DNA of 64,000 bases from Trichomonas vaginalis G3 (lineage: Eukaryota; Parabasalia; Trichomonadida; Trichomonadidae), in NCBI RefSeq assembly GCF_026262505.1, contig NC_067204.1, positions 3,133,797-3,197,796 of the forward strand, in the 5' to 3' direction. Within the stretch, counting starts at the first letter, position 1. Every line of letters starts with the position of its first letter. The position numbers and the translations under genes are program-made. A model generated the notes under the pieces. The model was not told where the DNA came from, searched no databases, and worked only from the letters and a program-made list of their open reading frames with translations. Shown here in pieces: positions 20,552 through 30,016 of the stretch.

Positions 20552-21006
20552 TTTTTCATCAGTTTTGTAATTGAAAACAAAGTAATTAATCAGTTAATAT
20601 GATTTTTCTCTTTGTCATTATATATGTTTAATTAAATAAGTTTGTTTTATATTGAATAAACCAATTTCAATTTGATTCATGTTATTTTTTAAAAATCATA
20701 CCATATTTTAACTCAAAAGGCTCAAAATATCCTATTACATCATTTCATTAACTATAAATTTAAAAAAACCGATGTTCTCTAAAGAGTTTGCAGAGAAACG
20801 ATTATTTTTCTTTCAATTGCTTTTTTTGCTGATTTTCATGAATTAGGTAGAATGAAATGTGTTGTTTTATAGAGCCAAAACATGTATATTATATCATGAA
20901 GTTACAATATATATACAAGTTCATATAATAACTAAATATATACAAATAAGGTGTATTGTTTAGTCAAATAAGTAAATAAAATAAAAATCTTAATGGAATC
21001 AATAGC

Positions 21007-21186
21007 TTATCTCTTTTTTGGTGCTGCACCTCTTTCTACCTTTTGATTGATTTTAGATGGTCTATTTGCTTTGAAGCGTTGATCTGCATGACCATCCATC
21101 CTCTTTCTTCCTACAGACTTGCCACCAACTGTTGCTGTTTCTCCAGGCTTGAGGTTTGCAAAGCTCGAAATGAAAAATGATTTAGA
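21007..21186 (-). CDS. Short basic C-terminal frame, partial gene
   Basis: A minus-strand frame of ~58 codons lies between stops, with no ATG at its head. It encodes FANLKPGETATVGGKSVGRK, then RMDGHADQRF and a Lys/Arg/Pro-rich end (VERGAAPKKR). The composition is clearly protein-like (Gly/Lys/Arg-rich, few Asn) in an AT-rich region. It may be the 3' exon of an intron-containing gene or the remnant of a nucleolar or ribosomal-type protein. Not identified. Confidence 0.35.
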   Translation of the reverse strand, partial: SKSFFISSFANLKPGETATVGGKSVGRKRMDGHADQRFKANRPSKINQKVERGAAPKKR

Positions 21187-22678
21187 TTAGTCGATATAAA
21201 GTTCTCAGAAAAAATAATATGGTAAACATTTTTCAGAAAAATTCTTGACAACGATTCGCAACAGAAAATATGAGTTATTACTTATATGATTTAAGAAGTT
21301 AAAAACCCTTACATTGGTTACAATCTCATTTCCTAATGATTTGAAAAGGAAAGTCAAAATTTATTTAGAATTTTGGGGAATATTCAAATATTTTTTACCA
21401 TACGTTTTGCGCAGGATATGTACAAATACAATTCATATAAAAAATCTCAAACGATGCGTTGCCAGATCTTTCCCGCAAAACGATCATTTTCAATTCAATA
21501 ATATCGACTTTTTCATTCATTGAAAGAAATTCAATACATAATGCTTGTGCATCTTTATTACGTAGGATTTCATAGTAATACACTAGCAAAAGGATTTCGA
21601 AGTCCATATTTCGATTTTTGGTATTCTTTGTAATTTCTTTATGAGAATGCAATTGATTTAATACCATTTGAAAGAACATTAACAATATGTATTGAATATT
21701 AGATCAAGTATAACGAACTTCAACTAATTTCCAATCGGATAAAGGTAACTAAACTCCTTTCGCCGATCCGATTTGCTCCATATTTAAAATATAGCTTGCA
21801 TATGTAGAAGAAAAGCTAATTTTGAAGTACGCCCGAAATCCACCAACAGGATTTCGAGCTACTAAAAAGGTACTTTTAAATGTGATTTTTTTTATAAAAA
21901 ATTAAATTTATTTTAAGATCAGACTAAAAACTAATTTTATGGAAAATCTATATCGACAAATTTATTACTTATTGGGTATATAGATTTTTTGATTATGGTG
22001 ATTATGTCTGATATGCTTCCAATAAGCCAAAACACATTTCATACTGATTTCTATAAAAGGTATCTTTATTATAGAAGTGTAAGCTATATCTGTTTGTTTT
22101 TTTATTATAACAAATTCAAAATTCTCTTATAAGGACTAGATGAAATCTGTATTATTAAATCATTAGCTAAATGAAGGTTCAAATAGAAAGTAAATATCAA
22201 TTTATATGATACTGAAACCAAATAGTTCTTTTAATAAAAGATAACACGCTGAAAATTATTGAGTATTTGCAAATCTCAAAAATCTATTGGTGAATTTGGC
22301 TCAACTTTTAAAATTATAACATCCATATCAAATCATAAAAGCAGACAAAAATTAAAGCCAAACCTATCGGCCAATTTTTTTTGATATTTTGATTTTTGAG
22401 GTATACTTTTAAAAGTGGATTTAAAGCACTGATGAAAAAACATTAACTTCTGGCGTTATGATTATTGATTTAGACAATAATGATTTTAATCTTTGATTAT
22501 CAAAACACTAAAGTCATCTTTTTAACATTTGCTTGGTAGCATTAACTCAAGTCTAAAGTACTATTTTATGTGGCACTCTTAGAATTTTTGTATTCATTGT
22601 ACACGCTGAAATAGTACCATTAAAGATATGGCGGACTTTCAAAAAATAGTTTGGTCACCTTTATTCATTTTGAAATAT
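21187..22678. other. AT-rich stretch, no supported gene
   Basis: Frames here (for example 96 codons on the minus strand at 21395-21685) have no recognisable domain. The right part should hold the missing 5' third of the SLC12 gene, but no matching sequence can be read. Confidence 0.4.
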
Positions 22679-24434
22679 AATCACACGATACATCAAGGTT
22701 CCAGGTTCAACACTCGGATTTTTAGGACCAAGCGAAGAAAATTTCAGAATTAATTGTTGGGGCAAGGTTACTGTTTCTCAGTTTTTCTCCAACTTCTATA
22801 TGGTGTCTCCAGGATTTACAGCATTAACAGGATGTTTTGCTTACGCATCGAACTTGAAAAGACCTCAAAAAATGATTCCTCGTGGATTATGGTGGTCGTT
22901 TGGAGTTTACGTCCTTCTTTGGCATGTTACAATTATTCTCATTGCATTATGTAGTGAAAGGCAGTTCCTTATTGATAATATTGTTGCACCTTTAGTCTCA
23001 TTTAATGTAAATCGTTGGATTTGTTTAGTCACTTTCATTGTTTTCGGTTTATACAACTCCATGAGCTCCGTTAACTCAGAAGTTGGCTATCTAGTTGACT
23101 TAGCAGCTGATGAATTGATTCCTCCGATCAAATGGCATTATAATTATTGGTTCCCACTTGCTATTACAGCAATTTTCGTTGCAATAGGTAATTTGGACTT
23201 CACAGCTAATATCAATACCATTTTCTTCCTTCAAATCTCTTTTGTCATGAATATGTGTGTATTCATTGCATCAATGTTACATATTCCAGGCTAGAGACCT
23301 AAATCTAAGTATTGAAATCCATGGTTTAGTCTCTTTGGTGCCATTTTAACTGTTGCAATGCAGTTTATGATGGATTACCAAGCATCTATAATCAATTGGA
23401 TTTTATTCATTATTATTTATCTTTGGTCGTATTATAAAGGACCAAATGGAAAGAATTGGGGCTCTGTCCTCCAAGCACGTGCCTTCTATCAAGCATACAA
23501 ACACGCATTGACAACACAGAGAATCAATTTGAACCCTAAATTGTTCAGAATGAACATGTTGTTGATTGTCGATGAAAATGAAAAATTTGAAGAGAATTCG
23601 ATACCTTTTATTGATCAATGCTTAGGAAAAGAAGGTTTCGTTATTGTATCTCAATGGTTTAAAGAAGACAATGATCTACAAGTAGCTATCGATCATCGTA
23701 ACCAATATCAAAACTATTTCGCTGAAAAACACAACATTTTCTACGAAACAGTTATTGCTTCGAATCTTTTGGATGCTTTAAGTAATATGTTGTTAAATAG
23801 TGGTGTTGGAGCGTTTAGACCTAATACTGTTTTCATCGATATCGATGGTAAATCAAATGATGATGTAAGAGCTATTGTTTTGGATGTAATGGAAGCGAAA
23901 TTTGGTTGGTTTTTGGTATCAAAACCACAAGATTTGAATTTGAATGGAAGTTCTGTTGATGTTTATTGGCTTTGTGACGATGGAGGATTGACTTTGTTGG
24001 CAGGCTATATCATCTCAAAGTACTTGAAGAAGAGACTGAGAGTTATAAACGTTGCTTACACTTCAAATGGAGATACAGTTCAAGCTGCTGAATTGAGAAT
24101 GAGCAAGTTATGTGAGAAGTTTAGAATCAAAGCGGAAATCATTTCTATGGAGTTGTCTGAAAAGAAACAATCTCCTTCTCCAATAATTCAGAGTTTCTGG
24201 GAACAATTAACTCATAAAAACGCAAATGAAGGATTTGTAAAGTTCCTTCTCTTCTCAGATATCGTTAGAGAGTTGTCAAGTAATGCAGCAATTGTTGTTT
24301 CAACTCTGTTTGTTCCAACGGATGACATGGACGGAGATACTTACGACGCAATTTTGAAGACTATAGCAAATGCTCCTCCTGCATTTGCCTTTGTTAGAGG
24401 AAACGGCTCAAGTGTTCTTTCTTGGAAAGCTTAA
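22679..24434 (+). pseudogene. SLC12-family cation-chloride cotransporter, 5'-truncated with two stops
   Basis: The frame reads from 22679 with family hallmarks: GFTALTGCFAYASNLKRPQK (the region before a membrane-embedded segment), several TM helices and a cytoplasmic C-terminal domain with SSVDVYWLCDDGGLTLLAGY and a closing FVRGNGSSVLSW. Two in-frame stops, TAG at 23293-23295 and TGA at 23311-23313, fall in the conserved stretch after the last TM pair; the TAG sits where the family has Trp (PGWRP), so a TGG-to-TAG change is likely. The first ~40% (N-terminal TMs) is absent. The long clean 3' frame points to recent loss. It would have moved K/Na with Cl across the membrane. Confidence 0.75.
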
Positions 24435-24989
24435 TTTTAATTTGTAAAATAAAAATATATCCTTTACTTTCAAAATTTTAGATAAATTTTTTAATTTTTC
24501 CAAAATTTACCTCAAAAGCATATTAACATCAACATATACCTAATAGAAATAGTATTGTTTCATTGTCATATGTTGCTTTTAAAGAAATAAATTTTCAATA
24601 TTAAGATATTTCCCTCCAATGATATGATATAATACAATAATTAGTCATATTTAGTTCATATTATGAAGATATGCGTCATATATGAAAAATCAGGTTAAAA
24701 TTTACAATAATAATATTTACAATACATACAATTTATTGAAAATATAGGGTATTAAGGAAGGAATCCTTAGCTATGATAAAGTTGTACATCGAAACATCAT
24801 TTATCTTAGCGATTCAATGATATATGATATGACAGTTCAATTTTTGATTTCTTTTGTATAATAAGTAATCGAAGATATGCGTAGAATGAGTACAACATAT
24901 AGTTATACCCAACAAATGTGTAAAACCATACATTTTTGAGGATAAATTTGAAATAAAGAAAACTTGACAACAAAATATAAATAACAAGG
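24435..24989. other. AT-rich intergenic, nothing seen
   Basis: About 555 bp between the SLC12 remnant and the next, convergent gene; homopolymer-rich, with no frame, repeat or hairpin that stands out. Confidence 0.5.
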
Positions 24990-25565
24990 TTAGCGTGATC
25001 TTGGAGATGTCTCACTGAATTTCTTCTTTCTTTCATTGAACTTGACTACTTCTGCTGTAACAACGTCTGTAAATTGAACAACAGATTCTGGGTCACCATC
25101 TTTGATAACAATAGTGTCGATATCAGTTGCACTTATATGTGATTTGAATTCCGATACTTCAAGCTCGTTGCTGCAGATTAAAACAACATACAACTGACCT
25201 TTCTGCGTAACTTGCTTTGCAAGCCAGTTTAGCGTTTTAATATTAAGTAGCATCATCGGACGTTCTCTAATATCTGCTAAAAATATGGACATGGCACATT
25301 CAGCACTTTTGCTCGTTAATTCTTTTCCCCAGCCTTTTCTCACTGCTCTTGCGTTAGGCACATCTATAAACCTTGCATTAAGATTAATACTTGATGATGC
25401 GGTCGCAGAAGCTTCTGAACCCATTACACCTTGAGAAACTAGTTTCGTTAGTGTGAGTTTAACATTTCCTGGTAGATAAAACAGTTTAATAGGGGCTTTA
25501 GCTGTAGAAATCCTTGCGTTTGCAACTTGCTTTGGCTCAGAACTTGTACTGCTTGAACAACCCAT
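24990..25565 (-). CDS. N-myristoylated GTPase-like protein lacking canonical G motifs
   Basis: 191 residues starting MGCSSSTSS, a strong N-myristoylation/palmitoylation signal. The body follows the layout of an Arf/G-alpha type G domain: beta1 IKLFYLPG where the P-loop should be, RFIDVPNARAVRKGW in place of the switch-II DxxG(Q) region, SIFLADI, then YVVLICSNELE in place of the NKxD strand. The nucleotide-binding residues are changed at each, so it is probably a pseudo-GTPase acting as a membrane-anchored scaffold. The C-terminus is basic. ATTCAAAAATG forms the start context. The fold call is by eye and moderately uncertain. Confidence 0.45.
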   Translation of the reverse strand: MGCSSSTSSEPKQVANARISTAKAPIKLFYLPGNVKLTLTKLVSQGVMGSEASATASSSINLNARFIDVPNARAVRKGWGKELTSKSAECAMSIFLADIRERPMMLLNIKTLNWLAKQVTQKGQLYVVLICSNELEVSEFKSHISATDIDTIVIKDGDPESVVQFTDVVTAEVVKFNERKKKFSETSPRSR

Positions 25566-26575
25566 TTTTGAATAAAAAAATTTGAAATTTCAATATCCCT
25601 TGAAAACTTCTAAAATTTTGAAAACTGCGTGTTGAAATTTTGAACTAAAAACCGATTCTGTGATAGGATGATTTATTATACTATATAAATAGACAACATT
25701 TGATAAGATATAATATTCCATACAAAAACAATTCCCTCAGAAATAAAAAATGTTTATTAGCACCCCAAATTTGTAGAATCAGAATTAGATATGTCAAAGG
25801 AGATTATCATTAATTATGGTCAGCTATTTATAAATTGCGCTTTTCTTCTTTAAAGATGATCTTTATAAGAATTTTGGCCTTTGCAAATCAATGTGTACTA
25901 AATACAGAATTGGTTCAAGCATTTATTTATTGGATTTGATCAAAAATTATAATTCATTTTGCATTTTTATCGTGTATAATGGACATAAATGCAGAAAATA
26001 CTCACAACAATACTATGTTAACAAAATTACTCTATTAATTATCTGAAATAATGCATCATGATATATATTTCATAAAAAAAACAGTAAAGTATGAATTTTA
26101 TAAATGATATCAATCTTAGATGCACAAGATTTTTTGAAAAAGGTACTGTTCATTCATTATCGCGCCATAAATCAGATATCTTTTGATATCTGAATTTAAT
26201 TTCGGTGCAAAACATTTTTCAATTGCAATTTTCTTAGTTCATTTCATAACTCTGTAGATGAGCTTGATCCCTGGAGAGATGATTCCGATTAATCTCGTGA
26301 TTTCTTATGTCCTAACTGATATTTTTCGGATCTCTTTCAATTTTTGAATGATTGATTCTATCTGATAAACAAAGATTATTGAGGATGACATACTCATGAT
26401 CCAAACAATCCGATAAAAAATGTCCGATGAAAGAAAAGATGTGAAATCGACACAGTCTTACCGTCATTTTGCATTTCTTTTATTTGATTTTGATTCAGAT
26501 ACGGACAAGAAAAACAGAAAACGCAAGTTCTATAAAATAGAATTTTTTTTATGAGAAAATAGATTTTAGAAATTT
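25566..26575. other. AT-rich intergenic, no supported gene
   Basis: One kilobase of AT-rich sequence between divergent genes. No ORF of note; short A/T runs only. Confidence 0.5.
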
Positions 26576-27271
26576 ATGCCCTTCAACGTAATTGTCAGAT
26601 ACACCGAGACAAAGAATTTCCTCGTAGTATCTAAGGTCCCAAGCAAGTACACTGTTGGACAGTTTCAGGATCACCTTTTGAAGCTTTCTATTCTCACATC
26701 GGATATTTCTAACTACAAAATCACTCATTCCGGAATATCATTAGATCCCATTACCCTAATACAGGACCTTAAGACTGACGATTCATCAAATATATTCGTT
26801 TTCGCAGAAGGTGTTCGACCAATAGACGATTGCGCAATAACATTTGGTGGATTTGGTTATGAACTCAAACCAGTGCATGAAAATCCGCCATCTACTACAG
26901 ATGAACAAAGCATTCCATCCATTGAACCCAATATTAGTGCTGAAAACGCTCAGCCAAATTTACCGGTTGAACCACAGAACACACAGTTATACGGCAAAAC
27001 AGATCCAAACTTCAATTCATATGAAGTCGAAAACATAATGGATACACCTACTCCTTTAGATATTCGACAAAGATTTTTGATCAACGTTATCATCATATTG
27101 ACCGTTCTTATTGGCATAAGCTTTATGATTGCCAACTTCCTAAGCGAGAAACTCAATATAGCCCAAGATCTTACACAAGCAAATTTAATTGAGTGGGTAA
27201 TTTTGTTATTCGCTTTACTCTACTTTGCTTACCGCTACTTTGTCAAACCACTTTTCAACCATTCACATTAA
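26576..27271 (+). CDS. Ubiquitin-like domain protein with two C-terminal TM helices
   Basis: 231 residues. Residues 1-80 have the ubiquitin-like pattern (NVIVRYTETKNFLVV, YTVGQFQDHLL, LQ/LIQDLKTDDSSNIFVF-type end). An acidic, Pro/Asn-rich linker (about 100-160) leads to two hydrophobic helices, 167-189 and 204-225, and a short basic tail. This layout is that of HERP/TMUB/Dsc3-type ER membrane proteins that link to ER-associated degradation; the match is architectural. It ends only 90 bp before element C. Confidence 0.55.
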   Translation: MPFNVIVRYTETKNFLVVSKVPSKYTVGQFQDHLLKLSILTSDISNYKITHSGISLDPITLIQDLKTDDSSNIFVFAEGVRPIDDCAITFGGFGYELKPVHENPPSTTDEQSIPSIEPNISAENAQPNLPVEPQNTQLYGKTDPNFNSYEVENIMDTPTPLDIRQRFLINVIIILTVLIGISFMIANFLSEKLNIAQDLTQANLIEWVILLFALLYFAYRYFVKPLFNHSH

Positions 27272-27361
27272 GGGAAAATCAAAAACAAACTCATTGACCA
27301 AATTCTTTTCAATTTTTACAACCTTAATGATAGAATGAATCAAGAAGCTAAGAAACAAGAA

Positions 27362-27362
<1 letters not shown>

Positions 27363-27395
<33 letters not shown>
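27363..27395 (+). repeat. Terminal poly-A run (33) of element C
   Basis: A run of 33 A directly before GGTAGTGGGGC at 27396. Confidence 0.7.
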
Positions 27396-27397
<2 letters not shown>

Positions 27398-27500
27398 TAG
27401 TGGGGCTTCCAGGCACTTCGTGCCCTCTAGCCCTGAAGATGTTTAGTATAAATGAAGTTTTTATTCGGAGGGCTTCCAGGAGCTTTTCACAAATTATATA
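27396..27500. repeat. Terminal repeat, left end of element C (short form)
   Basis: Same start and nested hairpin (inner stem GGCAC/GTGCC) as element B. The part equal to the right-terminal gene's 3' end is shorter here than in B, so repeat length varies between copies. Confidence 0.65.
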
Positions 27501-27513
27501 TGTTTTCATGTTT

Positions 27514-27534
27514 TGTCACTTTTCTGTCACTTTT
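27514..27534. promoter_or_regulatory. Tandem TGTCACTTTT motifs upstream of methyltransferase
   Basis: Two TGTCACTTTT motifs, 11 bp apart start to start, as in element B at 9954-9974; conserved in a region where other bases differ. Confidence 0.45.
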
Positions 27535-27565
27535 CAGGTAAAAACATTTTTATTATATATATAAA

Positions 27566-28384
27566 ATGAATTTTACAAAACCACCGTTACCCTTCTTTGG
27601 AAATAAGAGTAGATGTAAAGATATTCTATTGAGAGAACTTAAGAAACTACCGAATGGTCTAACATTTGTAGACTTGTTCGGTGGAAGTTTCTATATATCT
27701 CATTTGTGCCATACAATATTTCCTGACTCAAAGATTATATGCAATGACTTCGACAACTATATGGACCGTCTCAAACATATTCCAGACACAAACAATATAT
27801 TGAAAGCGTTAAAAGAAAAGATACCTATAGGTAAGATGGAACGTATACCATTAGATAAGAAAAATACTGTCAGAGAGGTTTTGAAAAAGGCAGAGTATAT
27901 TGACTGGGATAGTATATCTGCTAGACTATTATATAGTGGTGCTATAAGAGTTCATGACATTGAAACACTTATGTCAAAAGTTTTATATCTTAACTATACA
28001 AATGTTTTCAAAGAGAACATAGAAAAATATATTGAGGGTATAGAGTTTGTGAGATGTCATTGGACAGAGTTGTATGAAAAATATAAAGACAAGGAAAATG
28101 TTTTCTTTATAGTGGACCCGCCGTTCTATAACACATGGGATTTTCAATACCAAGTAGACTGGACTTTGAGAGACTCTTTAGAAACTTTAGACGTTTTACA
28201 TAACCATCCATGCTTTTACTTTACATCCGATAAAAGTGGTTTGGAAAGTGTCATGAGATGGTTAGAGGACATACATGACTATGAGTTTAGATACGATAAG
28301 ATAGAATATGAGAGAGGTCCTATAAACTGGAGAAAGTGTCATAACAAAGAAATTTTACTAGTAAGTAAATGTGGTTTGAAATAG
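27566..28384 (+). CDS. D12-class DNA adenine-N6 methyltransferase
   Basis: 272 residues, about the size of Dam/MboIIA-type enzymes. The N-terminal PPLPFFGNKS corresponds to the family's P(F/L)xxxGxK motif. FVDLFGGSFYIS is the AdoMet-binding motif I, and VDPPFYN near residue 190 is the catalytic DPPY-type motif IV. The order N-terminal Gly/Lys motif, motif I, helical insert, motif IV is that of the alpha (D12) class. It is the first gene inside the left terminus, with TGTCACTTTT pairs and TTTTTATTATATATATAAA upstream. It could mark element DNA or counter host restriction; the target site is unknown. It looks whole. Confidence 0.85.
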   Translation: MNFTKPPLPFFGNKSRCKDILLRELKKLPNGLTFVDLFGGSFYISHLCHTIFPDSKIICNDFDNYMDRLKHIPDTNNILKALKEKIPIGKMERIPLDKKNTVREVLKKAEYIDWDSISARLLYSGAIRVHDIETLMSKVLYLNYTNVFKENIEKYIEGIEFVRCHWTELYEKYKDKENVFFIVDPPFYNTWDFQYQVDWTLRDSLETLDVLHNHPCFYFTSDKSGLESVMRWLEDIHDYEFRYDKIEYERGPINWRKCHNKEILLVSKCGLK

Positions 28385-28500
28385 GACTACTTGTTTTAGG
28401 TTTTTTCCATTGTGTCATTTATTTATTTGACGTGGCAGAAAGATATAGAGAATATGAAGATGAACCAATGCCTGCAAATGTTCAGTATATGTACTCGTAA
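28369..28500 (+). CDS. Small single-pass membrane protein (43 aa)
   Basis: Overlaps the last 16 bases of the methyltransferase gene in another frame. Begins MWFEIGLLVLGFFHCVIYLF (one membrane helix), then a charged tail AERYREYEDEPMP ending QYMYS. Element B has the same frame with two residue differences in the tail (10803-10934). Likely a real small gene; function unknown. Confidence 0.5.
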   Translation: MWFEIGLLVLGFFHCVIYLFDVAERYREYEDEPMPANVQYMYS

Positions 28501-28523
28501 GAGATATTTTTATCTAATATTAA

Positions 28524-28886
28524 ATGGACGCACAGAACTTAGCGAATGCACAGCAACCTGGACAACCAAACCCAGAGAATATTCCAAATGAAGTTAGAAT
28601 ACAAACTGCAATGGCAAACTATGGTCAAGTGCCAACAGATGTACAAATGCAAACTGCCATGTCAAATGACGCTGCGTTAGGTTTGCCACCATGGTATGCA
28701 AATATGAGATGGAAAGAGTTTTATACAAACCCTGAAGTGGGATATAAACAACTTTATGCAGATGACGCGAACACAGGAGTTGACCCAGAATATGTTTTCT
28801 ACCAGAGGAGAAACAGAATGTATGAGCTCCAGTTAAAGAATGCTATGGAACTCAACAGGAAACGTAAGAGACTAGGCGGACATTAG
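28524..28886 (+). CDS. Small Polinton protein ending KRKRLGGH
   Basis: 120 residues: Asn/Gln/Pro-rich N-terminus, conserved LGLPPWYANMRWKEFY core, and a basic end KRKRLGGH. The leader is TTTTTATCTAATATTAAATG. The basic C-terminus suggests a DNA-associated virion protein, but there is no family match by eye. It sits between the membrane peptide and the amphipathic peptide genes, all on the plus strand. Confidence 0.6.
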   Translation: MDAQNLANAQQPGQPNPENIPNEVRIQTAMANYGQVPTDVQMQTAMSNDAALGLPPWYANMRWKEFYTNPEVGYKQLYADDANTGVDPEYVFYQRRNRMYELQLKNAMELNRKRKRLGGH

Positions 28887-28904
28887 ATTTTTACATATAG
28901 TAAA

Positions 28905-29147
28905 ATGGGTTTCTTCAGTAAGATAGGAAACTTCTTTCGAAATGTTGGAAGAGGTATATGGAATGGAATAAAAACCGTAGGAAGAGGAATTTGGAACGGT
29001 GTCAAAAATATTGGTAAAAGAGTAGGTCAGTTCGTTGGTATTATACCTAAAGACCCTGAACCAGAAGAACAAGCTCCTGTTATACAACAGCCTGAACCTG
29101 CACCACAGTCTAGTTGGCAACCAAATCCAACACCTCAACCGTATTAA
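28905..29147 (+). CDS. Amphipathic Gly/Trp/Phe peptide with Pro tail
   Basis: 80 residues. The first 45 form repeated amphipathic units (FFSKIGNFFRNVG, then two GRGIWNG copies, then KNIGKRVGQFVG), glycine-spaced with regular aromatic and basic residues, as in membrane-lytic peptides. The remainder is acidic then Pro/Gln-rich (EPAPQSSWQPNPTPQPY). By analogy with adenovirus protein VI it could be a virion endosome-lysis or internal peptide; this is inference from composition. Leader TTTTTACATATAGTAAAATG. Confidence 0.55.
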   Translation: MGFFSKIGNFFRNVGRGIWNGIKTVGRGIWNGVKNIGKRVGQFVGIIPKDPEPEEQAPVIQQPEPAPQSSWQPNPTPQPY

Positions 29148-29149
29148 AA

Positions 29150-29998
29150 TTATATTTTTACCGTTCGATAGTAGTTGTATATGAAACTAAGTTCTAAGTA
29201 AAACGCGTGGTATAATGGAATTATTCTCTTTCTTCCATCTGTAGTAAACCATACTTGAAAGTCTGAAATACTTCCACTCGGTGGTTCATATAGCTTTGTA
29301 GGTTTTTCGTAAAAGTCATTTGCCAAGCATAAAAAAGAGTTTTGTGCGCCAGAAAATGAAGCATGAACTATAATAGCATCTGAGTCGAAAACATCTTTAA
29401 ATAAATATGGTTCATCTCTTGCATATCGACTGTAAATATTTGCTAAAGGAAGTTTGACTTTCTGATTTAACATTCTTTGCAAATAATACCATGACATTGC
29501 AGTGAATTCTGTATATATTTGTTCGTCTTTCTTTGGATTGTCTTCATAGATTTGAAATGACACTTGTGAATTTTGTTTGTCATATACAATTCTCACATAA
29601 AGTGTGCTCTCGGTATTTGCATATTCATCAGCATATTTTGCATAACATGAATTTATTTTATCTTCTATATTTTTTAACGCAGTCTGTAGAGAAGATGAAA
29701 GGTCAACTTGTATTAGCTCAATTTCTTCCCACATTTTTCGTTTCCCTTCAGATATATAATCTATATGAAACCTTACAATAAATGGAAAACTTTTATCTTC
29801 TACAGACACAAACTTCATTCTACGAAAGCCAATAGCTTTTGTGACAGATGGGTCTCTTAGCCATCTTAATGGGTAGTCAAAACGATAGCCTTCATGCTTT
29901 ACGGTCTCTGTCTCAAACTTTTGACCTACGTTAGTAAAAAGTTCATCTAATGGTTTAGTTGTAGCAACTCTTGAATTTTCTTTTTCTATTGGAAGCAT
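29150..29998 (-). CDS. Putative vertex/minor capsid protein next to fibre
   Basis: 282 residues. The body is beta-rich with a helical insert; the last 40 residues (FQVWFTTDGRKRIIPL, then FYLELSF) resemble the closing strands of single jelly-roll penton/minor capsid proteins of Polintons (polar strand, DG turn, apolar strand). It is divergent from the fibre gene with 18 bp between the two ATGs, like a penton/fibre pair. It looks whole in this copy. Alternative: a fibre-attachment or chaperone protein. Confidence 0.4.
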   Translation of the reverse strand: MLPIEKENSRVATTKPLDELFTNVGQKFETETVKHEGYRFDYPLRWLRDPSVTKAIGFRRMKFVSVEDKSFPFIVRFHIDYISEGKRKMWEEIELIQVDLSSSLQTALKNIEDKINSCYAKYADEYANTESTLYVRIVYDKQNSQVSFQIYEDNPKKDEQIYTEFTAMSWYYLQRMLNQKVKLPLANIYSRYARDEPYLFKDVFDSDAIIVHASFSGAQNSFLCLANDFYEKPTKLYEPPSGSISDFQVWFTTDGRKRIIPLYHAFYLELSFIYNYYRTVKI

Positions 29999-30016
29999 AT
30001 TTTATCTAGAATAAAA
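29999..30016. promoter_or_regulatory. 18-bp bidirectional start region
   Basis: The vertex-like gene (minus) and the fibre gene (plus) start 18 bp apart. The spacer, near palindromic around TCTAGA, gives each ATG the same A-rich leader and TTTTAT-type block. Both genes must share one control region. Confidence 0.5.

Noticed and set aside
23293-23313. Stop-codon reassignment (TGA or TAG read as Trp)
   Set aside because: Other genes in the window end at TAG or TGA normally, and Trp is encoded by TGG throughout; a pseudogene explains the stops.
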